Source of the DNA: Juglans regia
Taxonomy: Eukaryota; Streptophyta; Magnoliopsida; Fagales; Juglandaceae
Assembly: GCF_001411555.2 (NCBI RefSeq)
Contig: NC_049916.1
Span: forward strand, 8,335,889-8,399,888
DNA: 64,000 nucleotides
Reading direction: 5' to 3'
Of the stretch, positions 34,373 through 45,153 are shown one piece after another. The notes under the pieces were generated by a model that was given only the letters and a program-made list of their open reading frames with translations, did not search any database and was not told where the DNA came from. The translations under genes and the position numbers were made by a program. The first letter of the stretch is position 1. Each line of letters starts with the position of its first letter.

Positions 34373-36783
34373 CTAAAATTGTACCTTGTGTTCTTTTTTT
34401 AAAAAAAAATCATCAAGTATTGATTCTAAATCAAAATTCTTAGTTATTTCTCTTTCAAAATAGACAACTAAATTATTTGCTAGAAACTCATCTTCAATTT
34501 TGTTGCGAATCTTGTTTTAACAATCTTCATAGCTGAAAATACTCGTTCACTGGTCATTGTAGATACTGGAAGAGTCAAAACAAGACAAATCAATCTATCA
34601 ATAAGATAGCATGTCTTTGATTTCTCTGTCTCTACCAATCTTCGACATAAATATGCAATGGATGACAAATTTTGAAATTTTGGATTAGTAAGCACATCAA
34701 CTTCAAAATGCTTCAATTGAAACTTTAAATTAATTTTCTCGTTCTCAGAAAAATCAAGAGGATAATACTTTTCCGCAAGATAACAGATATAATCAATATT
34801 AAAGGATTTATAAGCATAATTTGAATCCAAAGCTGAGCTAAGAGTTAAAGTTTTTTTGCTCCTTCACCAAACCTACTGTCAAGCTCTTGCATTTGAAAAT
34901 CTATAGTAGTATTAAATATTTCAAAATGATAATGATGTTCAATCGTAATGTGATCTTGTTGATGACGACCACAACCTTGTACATAACGAGAGCTCAATTC
35001 TAGAATGTCAACATCAAATTTTTTGGAGAAAGAGACAACATTCTCAAGCAGATTTTTTCAACCTTCATTTCTCAACTTTTGAATGAGTCCTTTTGTAGTA
35101 GAAACCATATTCATGGCATTCAAGATGTTTTGAGATTTTTACTGCAAAACTTGACTAAAAACATCAATAATACCCATGATTTCCTTCATTAAATGTAAAA
35201 TAAATATAAATTGGAATGATATAATCATTTTATAAATAGCATTTGCATTCCCGCATTAAGAGTAAGTGGATCTTTCTTTTATTATGTTTTCAAGCATCGA
35301 GCAAGTGGCTCCAAACATTTGTAGTAGACTGCAAATAAAATAAAAATGAGAACCCCAATGAGAAAGACCAACTCGTTTGACAGTGTCAATTTAGTTAGCT
35401 CATTTTCCACTTTCAAGTTCATCAATAGCTATCATTTGTGCAATTTATGTTGCCTGAGCAGCTTGCAGTTCATCATGATGTTTACATGAAGTGCCCACCA
35501 CATTGATAATGAAATTCAAATTTGAGAAAAACTCATAAACAAAAACAAAACTACCTATCTAGATGCAGCAACTAATGCTAACTGTAATCGGTGAGCAAAA
35601 CAATGAACATAATATGCATATAGGCAATTTTTAAGAAATAATGCTTGCAATCCTTTCCATTCCCCACGCATATTACTAGCACCATCATATCCTTACCCAC
35701 AAATATTTTGAATATCAAGACAATGATAAGAAAGAACTGTAGATATTTCATTCTTTAGAGTCAATGCCGATGTATCTTTAACATGTACTAGATCAAAAAA
35801 TAGTTCTTGTATAAAACCATCATCATCAACAAATCTCAAAATTATAGTCATTTGCTCTCTCTTAGACTTATCTCATGCCTCATCAATAATAATGCAAAAT
35901 TTAAAATTTTCAACATCTTCATGAATTTTATTTCTCACTTTCTTTGTAAGAACTTCCAAAATCTCTTTTTGAATTTTGGATGAAGTATACTTTGAAAATT
36001 TAGGAGCATTTTCCAAAACAAGTTTTCCAACCTTGTCATTATATGAAGCCAAGAGTTTAAGCATATCAAGGAAATTACCTCGATTTTTTACTCAGGGGTC
36101 TCATTATGACCTTTAAAGGCACATCCTTGAAATGCAAACCATCGAACAACATCAATAGACGTTTTTACTCAGAGTCTATTGTTGAAAATTTGTTCGGAGT
36201 TTTGTGCATTTATTACTTTATCAATATGTTATGATTGTTTTAATAAATCCTCACAAGATTTCACAACATTATTATAACAAGAGCAAGGATCCTCCTCAAT
36301 ATGATTAAAAAAGGCACAATATTTTTCATCATTAATCTTCTTCCAACTTCTAAATCCTATGATAGTAAATACATCCCATCCAGAACATCGAGATGTTTTC
36401 ATTGTAAAAAGATAATAGGATAAACAATATGCAGCATCCTTTGATGGAGAATACTCTAGCCAAGATGCAAATTGTACAAACCAAGAAGCTTGAAAGCGAC
36501 GGGGATGCTTTTCAGAACCATAAAATTGATATTTTGAGAGACGTATCTGATATGGACCCATTTCCAAGTAAGCTCTTGTTATTTCATCATGTTGATCGAC
36601 TGGATAGTCCCACATAGGAGGACGTAATCCTGGATCTCGTTGTAGAGAAGATATATCAATCTCTTTAGAATCAAGTGTTGACGATGTAAAACGAATCTCT
36701 TCAGACTCCACAATTGGAGTTAAAATCAAGATTTTTCTCAAGTTCAATTCTCGGAATTTTAGAAGAATTTTCTGGAATATCAA
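34373..36783 (-). pseudogene. hAT transposase (TTF-type zinc finger, DUF4371, hAT dimerisation)
   Basis: Reading the minus strand: DPGLRPPMWDYPVDQHDEIT and RRFQASWFVQFASWLEYSPS form the TTF-type N-terminal zinc domain; its CLPCYLF motif here reads CLSYYLF, so one metal ligand is lost. GFRSWKKINDEKYCAFFNHI follows. LKLLASYNDKVGKLVLENAP and FCIIIDEA (about 36064-35873) are the DUF4371 catalytic-core start. LTLPVSTMTSERVFSAMKIV (about 34580-34520) is the hAT dimerisation signature; after a one-base shift KIRNKIEDEFLANNLVVYFE continues to a stop at 34373. Multiple stops and frameshifts between these blocks make it inactive. The start is uncertain. Confidence 0.85.
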
Positions 36784-37692
36784 CTTAAATTCTTTTCAAG
36801 AACGAGTCGATAGTTTTTAATTTAGAAATAATTTATGAACCTAAATTTAAAATCAAATTGAAACATATAAAATAAAGTTAGATATATATGAATTCAATTA
36901 CTCATGAAACATAAATTTAAAGTTAATCTTTAAGCACAAAATAAATAACCATTCAATAAACATAATTATATATAAGTCAAACCAAGTGGTAATCAATCTA
37001 TTTCAAAAATAAACAAAAATACAACCTCCTCAATACATGAAAGAAGGGGAAAAGTGAAAAAAAAAAAAACTTCAAAAACACTACATCAATAGATTCAATA
37101 CAATTATATATATGAAAGAAGAAGAAAATAAAAAAGCAAAGGATACAAAAAAATAGAGAAAAATCAAACCGTGTATTAGGCAGTGGCAGAACTATCAAAA
37201 GCTCATGATATTGTTACTGTAGCTTGTAGGTCTGTCGTCTGCACCAAATCTTTGCTTCAAGACGTACAACACGTAAGCCCCATACAAGCTACAACACATA
37301 AGGACAAAAGCTATCATTTTTGGCCTTTTGGCAGATGGTAAGGACAAGACTTTTGGCAATACAAAGTTAGAACTGCAGAGGAGAAGAAAACCATCCAACT
37401 TCCTTTTTTTTATTGATAATAAAAAACGTGTCATCATTTTATTAGATCATTTTATTTTATGTGAGATGTGTTTTATTTATTTTAATTTTTATAAATTAGA
37501 CTTATAAGTAATTAATCTATAAGATTAAAATAATTTTGTGAAGGGGGGCCAAGATAATTTTTTAGATAGGGGACACCACAAGATGAAATTAATATCATCC
37601 TATTAAATCATAAAAAATTAATATGTATTATTTTTTTTTCAAACTTTTGGGGGGGCCATGGCCCCCCTGCCCCTCCATAGTTTCGCCACTGA

Positions 37693-38613
37693 TGACAGCT
37701 GTTGATTGTATCAAATCATCTCTAAATGATCAGTTTAAATTGAAAGATCTAGAACCTGCAAAATATTTTCTTGGAATGAAGATTGCTAGATCAAAAAGTA
37801 GTATATCCATCTATCAAAGGAAATATGCTTTAGAGCTTTTATCTGGTGCTGGCTTATTTGGATCCAAACCTATAAAATTTCCAATGGATCCTCATTGCAA
37901 ACTTGTTAGAACAAATGGTGATTTACTTGAAGATGCCTTTGGTTATAGAAGACTCATTGGAAGACTATTGTATCTTACTAATACAAGACCTGATATAACC
38001 TCTGCAGTGCATCATTTAAGTCAATTTCTTGATACTCCTTGAGTACGACACATGCAGACAACTCTTAGATTTTAAAATACATTAAAAATGCACTTAGTCA
38101 AGGCATTTTTCTCTCAACATCTTCTCCCATTCATGTTAAGGCTTTTGCTAATTCTAATTGGGCAAGTTGTCCAGATACTAGAAGGCCTGTTTCTGGGTAT
38201 TGCATATTTCTTGGTGAATCGCTGATTTCTTGGAAATCTAAGAAACATAAAACCATTTTTAGATCATCTGTTGAGGTAGAATATCGTTCAATGGCATATG
38301 TTGTGAGTGAAATAGTTTGGATCATTTCTTTACTTCTGATCTCAATCAAACGCATCCTCAACCTTCATTACTTTTCTGTCATAACTAAGATGCCCTACAC
38401 GTTGCAATTAATCCAGTGTTTCATGAGAGGATGAAACACATTGGGTTGGACTGCCATCTGGTCAGAGAAAAGACTCAAGCTGGTTTCTTAACAACTCTTC
38501 AAGTTTCATCAACTTACCAAGTTCCTTATATGCTTACTAAGTCGTTAGGTTTTGTGCCTTTTCATACTCTCATGAATAAGATGAATGTGCATAACTTATA
38601 CCCATCAGCTTGA
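37693..38613 (+). pseudogene. Copia RT end and RNase H, second part
   Basis: After the hAT element the Copia frame resumes: SLNDQFKLKDLEPAKYFLGM, YQRKYALELLSGAGLFGSKP, YRRLIGRLLYLTNTRPDITS and VHHLSQFLDTP, then a stop near 38041. In shifted frames follow SCPDTRRPVSGYCIFLGESL and SWKSKKHKTIFRSSVEVEYR (RNase H) and the C terminus HERMKHIGLDCHLVREKTQA and MNKMNVHNLYPSA. Together with 25036-28428 this is one interrupted polyprotein. Confidence 0.9.
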
Positions 38614-39059
38614 TGGGGACTATTAAAATTTTAATCCTTCTGTCATTTTATATTTTACTCACATGTAAAATCAACAAAGTCAACTTTTATTAAACTCGTG
38701 TAAGTAGTTAGTTTTAGCTCTATTTAGGGTGAGTTTGGTTACCAAACTCATCTCAACTCATTTTAACTCGTCATTACAACCTTTTCAAATCCCAATACAA
38801 AATATAATAAACAATTCAACTTTTTCAAATTCTAAAATAATAATAATATTAAAAAATAATATTCTAACAATATTTTATCATCTCAACTCAACTCAACTCA
38901 ACTCATTTCAACATCTAAACACAACCTTAGTAACTTTTCCCGCCTTTATAGTCGTGTATATAAACAGAGGACTGAATGTATTTCAAGTTCAAGTTGAATA
39001 TAGAAAAGTTTTACTCTCAAGATTTCGTTTATTTATTCTCTTGAGTTGTCTTTGTTTCA
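38614..39059 (+). repeat. 3' LTR of the Copia element, split by a MITE
   Basis: It matches the 5' LTR on both sides of 38727-38926. The right edge TTTGTTTCA is identical to the 5' LTR end. Confidence 0.8.
38727..38926. mobile_element. Tourist-like MITE (200 bp) in the 3' LTR, TTA duplication
   Basis: TTA at 38724-38726 and 38927-38929 flanks it. The left end is GGGTGAGTTTGGTTACC; the right end reverse complemented is GGTTGTGTTTAGATGTTG. The matching 5' LTR site (CTCTGTTTAGTAACTT) is empty, which fixes the borders. The interior carries CTCAACTCAACTCA runs. Confidence 0.85.
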
Positions 39060-39559
39060 AGAGAAGAAAGGTGGCCGTTATGCAATCAATCCTTCAAATC
39101 CTGCCTCCTCCCCTCCACTTCCCTTGAAACTCTCTCAAACTGAAACCTCCACCTCCTCAATAGTCCCACTGGAGGAAGGGAGAAGCTTCGCTTTCTCTCC
39201 AAACTTGTCCTACTTCCCCTAATTTCTCATCTTTTTCTTTAGATCCATTCCTCTTCCCATTCCACTTGATTTCCTCCTCTCCTGCATTCTCCTTCCTTCC
39301 ATAGTTTTTTATCATTTTTCTGTAAATTTTTTCATAATGCTTTCAATCCTTAGAGGCTAGATTTACAACCATCCGCCCACCAATAGCCTACATGCACCCT
39401 GCCAACAATAATGCCAACTCTAGATCATTATTTGTTTACTATCCCACTCCAACATACACGTGTTTACGTTCCTAAGCCTATTTTGATCCTTTTTTTTTTT
39501 CTGTAAATATAAATAAAGCAACGTATAACAATATTACAAATTAGCATCTAAAACAAGAA
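39060..39559. other. Spacer right of the Copia element
   Basis: Pyrimidine-rich sequence; a 132-codon open frame ending here is chance reading through the LTR and MITE. Nothing was recognised. Confidence 0.4.
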
Positions 39560-39723
39560 AAATGATAGTTGTAGTCATGAGTGCATAAGCGTCGCACAAT
39601 CACTTTAAAAAAAAAAAATTTGGGACCTACATGAAAAAAATTAATTTTTTAATAGTGAATCTCATTTTTTTTTCAAAACGACTGCACGACACTCGTACAC
39701 TTCACCACTGAATATAACATTAC
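39560..39723. mobile_element. MITE family B, copy 1
   Basis: Imperfect inverted ends of about 40 bp: left GTAGTCATGAGTGCATAAGC, right reverse complement AATGTTATATTCAGTGGTGA. The core has AATTAATTTTTTAATAGTGA and AACGACTGCACGACACTCGT. The same plan recurs at 40.5, 42.7, 43.1 and 43.7 kb. Confidence 0.65.
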
Positions 39724-40301
39724 TCATCATAAAATAAAGGGTGGTTTCTATTATGGAAATGAGAGAATGGTGTATAGGGCAAGCTGACATGAATGCATCT
39801 TCAGGATATAGACGCAACCTTTATTACAAATTATAATGCGTATTTGTATTTACACTACGGGGGATTAGAGGAAGTAAGCAATCTTTAGGATCTGCAAGAA
39901 GATCCCTAACGTCTTGCATGATTGGTGCAATTTCCCAGTTGATAGTTGATGTAACTTGTTTATGAAAAAAGTTATTCATCATCTTAACTTTTATCATCAT
40001 TCCATCATTCTATAATGTGATATTAAATGATAAATTCATAATTAAAATGTAATAAATAATTTCTAATCATCTAATATTATATCATAAGATGATGAAAGTT
40101 AAAATAATGAGTAGCATTACTCCTTATTTATAGCCATGTAGACAGATCTCAAAGTCCCCTTCCAGGAATGATGGCTCTTTTGAACACTAGTAGTAGACGA
40201 GCCACTTTTTGATCTTTCCTAATTCTATTTCTTTGCTTTATGTTAGCTTAATTGTACTCGTGAGTATTTGTTGTTCCCCGTGTCACCATTTATATTGGCT
40301 A

Positions 40302-40302
40302 T

Positions 40303-40330
<28 letters not shown>
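40302..40330. repeat. (AT)n microsatellite
   Basis: About fourteen AT dinucleotides in the spacer between the Copia element and NUP155. Confidence 0.95.
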
Positions 40331-40333
<3 letters not shown>

Positions 40334-40506
40334 TCCATAAAAAAGTTTGAGTTCTAGAAAGAGATCGATTATTTGAAAGAAAATGATAGGTACACCGACG
40401 GAGTCTACCTATCATTTGTATTGATCAATCTTTTTTTTTTTTTTTTGTGTTTGTTTATCTTTTTAGTATTGTGTTTGTTTATTGTTTTGTATTTTTTTAA
40501 AGAAAA

Positions 40507-40670
40507 ATTATAGTTACAATCATGAGTATGTAAGCGTTACGTAATCATTTTAAAAAAAGTAAATAAATATTAGATTTATATAAAAAAAAAATTAATTTTT
40601 TAATAATAAGTCTCACTTTTGTTCAAAATAACTGTATGACGCTTACATACTCTACGACTGTATGTAACAT
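40507..40670. mobile_element. MITE family B, copy 2
   Basis: Left end GTTACAATCATGAGTATGTA, right end reverse complement AATGTTACATACAGTCGTAG, continuing as GAGTATGTAAGCGT on both arms. The core AATTAATTTTTTAATAATAA matches copy 1. Confidence 0.7.
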
Positions 40671-41263
40671 TAATCTTTTTCAAATACATAAAAAATTCTT
40701 TGAAAAAAAACAAAAATTTACCCCGTCGGTACCGAATTTGGTACCTTTTATCAATAGCTCTAGCACCACCCTTTATCTGAAACCCTAAGCTAAGCAGGAT
40801 AGAGTCATAGGGAATAAGAAATGGTGGAAGCACACAGGAGAGAGGGCGCCACAAAGACAGGTGTGAAATTTATATTAAGTTTATATATTTAGAAAAAATT
40901 ATATTTGTTTTTTTTTTTTGAAAATTTCATCCCTCTCAAATATAATGAAATCTTCAAACTTTCGAGTAAATTATCCAAAATCTCCTTGGTTCAACTTCTC
41001 TTCTTAAAAATGGTATTTTATTTATTAATTAATTCTCAATTAAGGGTAGAGAAGTGATTTTCGAGAGTATTTTAGACAATTCACTTCAGAATGTATAAAA
41101 AGAATTTTCCTTTTTTCTTTAAAAAAAAATTACGGTATCTCAATTTTATTGATAACCCTAATTTATGACAGAAGAATATATTATATAAAATGAGCATGTG
41201 AGTTACAACCAAAATCTTAAAACCAAACCCCTAAGAAAAATTAAGAGTAAGAATTAATAATAA

Positions 41264-41474
41264 AGGGTGGTTTGGATAATGAGATGAGATGAGATAAGAT
41301 GATTTTAAATGAAAGTTGAAAGTTAAAAGTTGAATAAAATATTGTTAGAATATTATTTTTTAATATTATTATTATTATGAGATTTGAAAAAGTTGAATTG
41401 TTTCTTATACTTTGTGTGGAAATTTAAAAAAGTTATAATGATGAAATGAGATAGTTTTTGTATCCAAACAGGAC
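41264..41474. mobile_element. MITE family A copy with TAA duplication (211 bp)
   Basis: TAA at 41261-41263 and 41475-41477. The left end AGGGTGGTTTGGATAATGAG and the right end reverse complement GTCCTGTTTGGATACAAAAA share the TGTTTGGAT motif. The interior (GTTGAATAAAATATTGTTAG, then ATATTATTATTATTATGAGA) matches the element at 42425 and, inverted, the MITE in the Copia 3' LTR. Confidence 0.8.
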
Positions 41475-41873
41475 TAAGAAAAAGTTATATTATTCTTTCA
41501 TGTAAAAATATATTTGAGACTAAAAGAAAAAACAGTAATACTTAAACGGTAAAATATAATCTTAAATATCAAAATATTCTTAAGGCCTAAGGAGTTGGGA
41601 TTTAGTATTAAACGAGTTAACCATATAATAAGAAAATCTGATTTAACAAGATTGAAAATAAATCACAATTTAAAATCTCAATTGATAATTTAAAATGAAA
41701 CTTTGGGTGCACCAATTAAAAATTTCCCTTATTTTCGTAATACTAATATAACTACTCTTATCCAATATCTCATCCGTGGAAGGCCACAGAAAGCAAAGGA
41801 ATCGATTTTTTTTTTTTTTTTGTTTAAAAAAAAACCAGAAAATGTATTTTGAGCAATAGGCTTGAATAATGGT

Positions 41874-42006
41874 ATTTCCGAAAGGAAAAATATTTGCATC
41901 AGCCCCACACCAGCACACACTCAACCTATTGAGTGTAAAAAAAAAAAAAATGATGTGAAGTGTGTGCTGGTGTGGGGCTGATGCATAGCATTTTCCTTTC
42001 CGAAAA
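41874..42006. repeat. Foldback: 26-bp perfect inverted repeat with extended imperfect arms
   Basis: 41896-41921 (GCATCAGCCCCACACCAGCA...) is the exact reverse complement of 41959-41984. Pairing continues outward, with a few mismatches, to about 41874 and 42006 (TTTCCGAAAGGA against TCCTTTCCGAAA). The 37-nt loop holds an A-run. It does not match the MITE families around it. Confidence 0.9.
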
Positions 42007-42114
42007 TGGCATCACCATAATGCAACTTGTCTAGTAGAAAAGCTTTGAGCTTTGGGGTCAAAAACGAGTTTGACCACGTGCAGGTGAAGCAGCTTGCTTT
42101 TGTTTTTTTTTTTT

Positions 42115-42400
42115 AGGCTGCGTTTGGATCTTTAGTTGAGTTAAGTTCTCTATAAATTATAGTCAGTTAAGAATAGTGAGTTTTATGAGACCACCTAAAA
42201 TAAATTTAAATATATTTAGATGTTAAAATGAGTTAAGATGTATTTATATAAAATTGAAAAAACTTATGGATCTCGCGTGTAAAGATGTGTTGAGTTAACA
42301 AAGGTTGTGGGTCTCATGTGTAAAGAGGTTTTGAGTTGAGATGAGTTTAGTGATTTGAGAGTTGGGTATTTGAATGTTAGAAGATGCCTAAATCTAAAAC
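42115..42400. mobile_element. Possible diverged MITE
   Basis: It starts GGCTGCGTTTGGATCTTTAG and ends with sequence whose reverse complement begins GGCCGTTTTAGATTTAGG. The interior has GTTGAGATGAG-type words like family A. No target duplication was found. Confidence 0.4.
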
Positions 42401-42424
42401 GGCCAAGGAACCAAATGCAGTCTA

Positions 42425-42620
42425 CCTCGTTTGTTTTCATAGATGAGTTGAGATTAAAGTTACAAGTTGAATAAAATATTATTAGAATATATTTTTTTAA
42501 TATTATTTTTATTTTGAGATTTGAAAAATTTAAATTGTTTACTTTATTTTGTGTGAGAATTTAAAAATGTTGTAATAATTAGATGAGATGAGTTGAGAGG
42601 AGTTGTGAAAACAAACGAGG
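42425..42620. mobile_element. MITE family A copy flanked by TA (196 bp)
   Basis: CCTCGTTTGTTTTCA at the left end equals the reverse complement of the right end (TGAAAACAAACGAGG). TA precedes and follows. The interior matches the element at 41264. Confidence 0.85.
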
Positions 42621-42724
42621 TACAAAATACAATTATATGAGAAATGATTAATTTTAGGATAGTTTTAGAGATGGAAAATGATATTTGAAATTATTTGAAG
42701 TGCAAGTTGAAAATGATATTTGTA

Positions 42725-42882
42725 ATTATTTGATGTGTAAGTTTCGTACACTTATTTTGAAAAAAGTAAATAAATATACGATTTATATAAAAAAATTATT
42801 TTTTTAATGATAAACTCTATTTTTTTCAAAAGAGTAAGCAGAGCTAACATATCTTAAAATTGTATATAATATTACTTTTTAG
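42725..42882. mobile_element. MITE family B, diverged copy 3
   Basis: GTAAGTTTCGTACACTTATT and a TTATTTTTTTAATGATAAAC core followed by a degraded right arm (AAAATTGTATATAATATTAC) match the family B plan. Confidence 0.5.
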
Positions 42883-43130
42883 AGATACTCCAAACATGAA
42901 TTGAAGGTGCATTTTTATAGAAGATCCTAGTAAAGTGATTGCTGTTGAACTCTTGTCCCACATTATATAGGTCGGAGGAGCCATAAAGTTGCCAACTAAA
43001 AGTGGCAACAAGAAAAAGATTTGGTAGTTTCACGGGCTACCCAAAAGATACAGGTGGTTAGATAGTGCATATTATCACAAGAGTTATGCAACATACAAGT
43101 GTGTATTAATACGCTATTTGTAATAAGAAT

Positions 43131-43292
43131 AATGTTAGATATAATTATCAGTTATGTAAGTATCGTACATAAAAAAAGAGTGTGGTTCACTTTTAAAAAA
43201 ATAATTTTTCATGTGAGTCTTATATTTACTCATTTTTTTTTAAAAAAAGTGTGAGATGTTTGTGCATTTTATGACTATAAATATCATTTATC
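43131..43292. mobile_element. MITE family B, copy 4
   Basis: Left AATGTTAGATATAATTATCA, right TTTTATGACTATAAATATCA, with AATAATTTTTCATGTGAGTC in the core. Confidence 0.6.
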
Positions 43293-43678
43293 TTATAACA
43301 AATAAGACAATATCAAGTAGGACATAATCAACTTTAAAATATGTTAAAAGTACTACTTATTTTTAAAGATAGCTTATGCGGCTTCCACATCGGCAGTAAT
43401 TTTATTTTACAGTTATTTTTCATTTCGAAGTGTTTTCTTTTTCATTTTGCAGTTGATTTTAAGTTCTTTTATTTTTTATTTTTATATAATATGCTAATGA
43501 TCTAGCATGCTAATTATATCCCTTTTTTGTTGGTTATGTATTTGTGATGTGTCATCGTATAATTAGTTTTAGATGTGACATGTGAGTACCATGCTAGCCA
43601 TTAAATTAACATATATTGGACAAAGTAATCACTTCGAAATTCAAAATATACAACAAGGATATTTAAAAAAAAAATAGA

Positions 43679-43828
43679 GTAATGTTGAATATAGTCTTAG
43701 GGTATGTAAATTTGTACACTCTCTTGAAAAAAGTGAGACCTACCATTAAGAAAAATATTTTTTCATGTAGATTTCAAATTTGTCAATTTTCTTAAAATAA
43801 ATGTACAAAATTTGCACACTGCCTACCA
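43679..43828. mobile_element. MITE family B, copy 5 (right arm degraded)
   Basis: AGTAATGTTGAATATAGTCT, then AAAAAAGTGAGACCTACCAT and TTTTTTCATGTAGATTTC. The right arm reads only ACAAAATTTGCACACTGCC. Confidence 0.55.
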
Positions 43829-45153
43829 AAATGAAGGTGGAAGGGAAGCGCTCACATTGGTCAACTGAGAATGGAGTAAGCCTAGCATGGCGCCAAGGGC
43901 GTTTGAGATCAAATAACCCTTTGTGTGCATAGGGTTTGAGATTGGGGCGGGCCCACATTCATAAGTGGGGGCCATTGCCGTCCTAAGATTTTTTTTAAAG
44001 AGAAATACTTTAGTCACAAATGAATTACACAAAAAGAAATCTACAAACTGGTATAGCTTGATGTAGTACGTTAAATTGTAAAGTTACTTTTTATGTAAAA
44101 TAAATCTAACGTATCATATGAATTTATATCAATTTGTGAATTTATTTTTGTATAATCTATTTATGCTTGTAATAGTTCTCTTTTTAAAAACCTATAGAGA
44201 TATAAAAGTTTTCAAAATCATCTCCTAAATTACAGCTTTGACCCCAAGATAAATTATATCATCTAATCTCGTTCCATTGTAAGTTTTTTCCTTTTTCAAT
44301 TTGATTTTTTCACAATCAATCATGCACAACTATTCCATTCAATTGAGTACACGCTATTTCAAAATAGTCTGAATAAATAAATTATTTAATCTAAAAGTCT
44401 AAAACTAAAAAAATATATTATCTTTTCTTATCACCGGCTACCAAAAGTAAAAGTTTTCATGTAACATCACATTTTATATTTCCAATGCTATAAACTCAAT
44501 GACCCTTATTCATATATTTTTATGTGTTGATTATTTTCCTCCTTGCACTTTTCTAACGATTCCAAATTATAGAATTGATTGGATTATTCCTATCTTGTTA
44601 CTCTCTCAATTCACCCATTTGTAAAAGTCTCAAGCAAAATAAGAATTTTTCGTATATAATTTTATGATGTATAATTATTATTATTTTTATATAATTACGT
44701 GCCAAAAAACAACTCCCTAGCCGCCTAGTGAGTCAATAGGGTTGGGACAATGCTGCCTCCATGCACAAGCCTACCGTGCGCAAAGGGGATGAAGACTAGC
44801 CCACACACATAAAAAAAGGTTAGGTTTGGCCTCAGCCTCTCGGTGCTGCGCATCCCCAACTGTAATATGTGAAGGCAGAGGATAGAGGTCTATCCCCCGG
44901 GTGATTCTATTTTTTTATTAAAAAAAAAACATCTGTATTTGATTTTTTTTATTTTTTTATAGTTTATTTTTTACATTTTAATTTATTTCTTAGTATTTTC
45001 TACATGATTTTAGACATTTTCTAATAATAATCAAGTGCCAAGTACTCATAACATTATCATATCCAATTTGAATATTTTATAGCATTTCTATTTAGAGAAC
45101 CAATATCTAAAAGATAACACTCATACAACACCATAAACCGTACAAGAAAACTG
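43829..45153. other. Spacer and probable NUP155 3' UTR
   Basis: Sequence downstream of the NUP155 stop codon (gene on the minus strand). The bases nearest 45153 should be 3' UTR; no poly-A signal could be chosen among many AT-rich candidates. Nothing else was recognised. Confidence 0.4.

Larger units (their letters stand above)
28429..37691 (-). mobile_element. hAT DNA transposon (9263 bp) in the Copia RT, split by a LINE
   Basis: The ends are CAATGGCGGAACC (28429) and TTTCGCCACTG (37691), inverted copies of the common plant hAT end CAGTGGCGGA. The 8-bp flanks are ATCACAAC (28421-28428) and ATGACAGC (37692-37699), six of eight matching, as expected of an aged hAT duplication. The Copia reading STNITT resumes as TAVDCIKSSLNDQFKLK across the element. 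Near the right end is a perfect palindrome, GGGGGGCCATGGCCCCCC (37650-37667). The transposase is on the minus strand at 34373-36783. Removing the LINE gives about 3.6 kb, a normal autonomous size. Confidence 0.9.
24731..39059 (+). mobile_element. Copia LTR retrotransposon, degenerate, carrying a nested hAT and LINE
   Basis: The 5' LTR is about 24731-24979 and the 3' LTR about 38614-39059 (the latter enlarged by a 200-bp MITE). Both end TTTGTTTCA. The primer-binding site TGGTATTAGAGA (24980), complementary to initiator tRNA-Met apart from one base, follows the 5' LTR, and purine-rich TTGATGGGGAC precedes the 3' LTR. By eye the aligned LTR halves differ at roughly one base in seven, so the insertion is old. 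Subtracting the hAT (9263 bp plus its 8-bp duplication) and MITE leaves about 4.85 kb, a normal Copia length. No 5-bp target duplication is evident. Confidence 0.9.
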
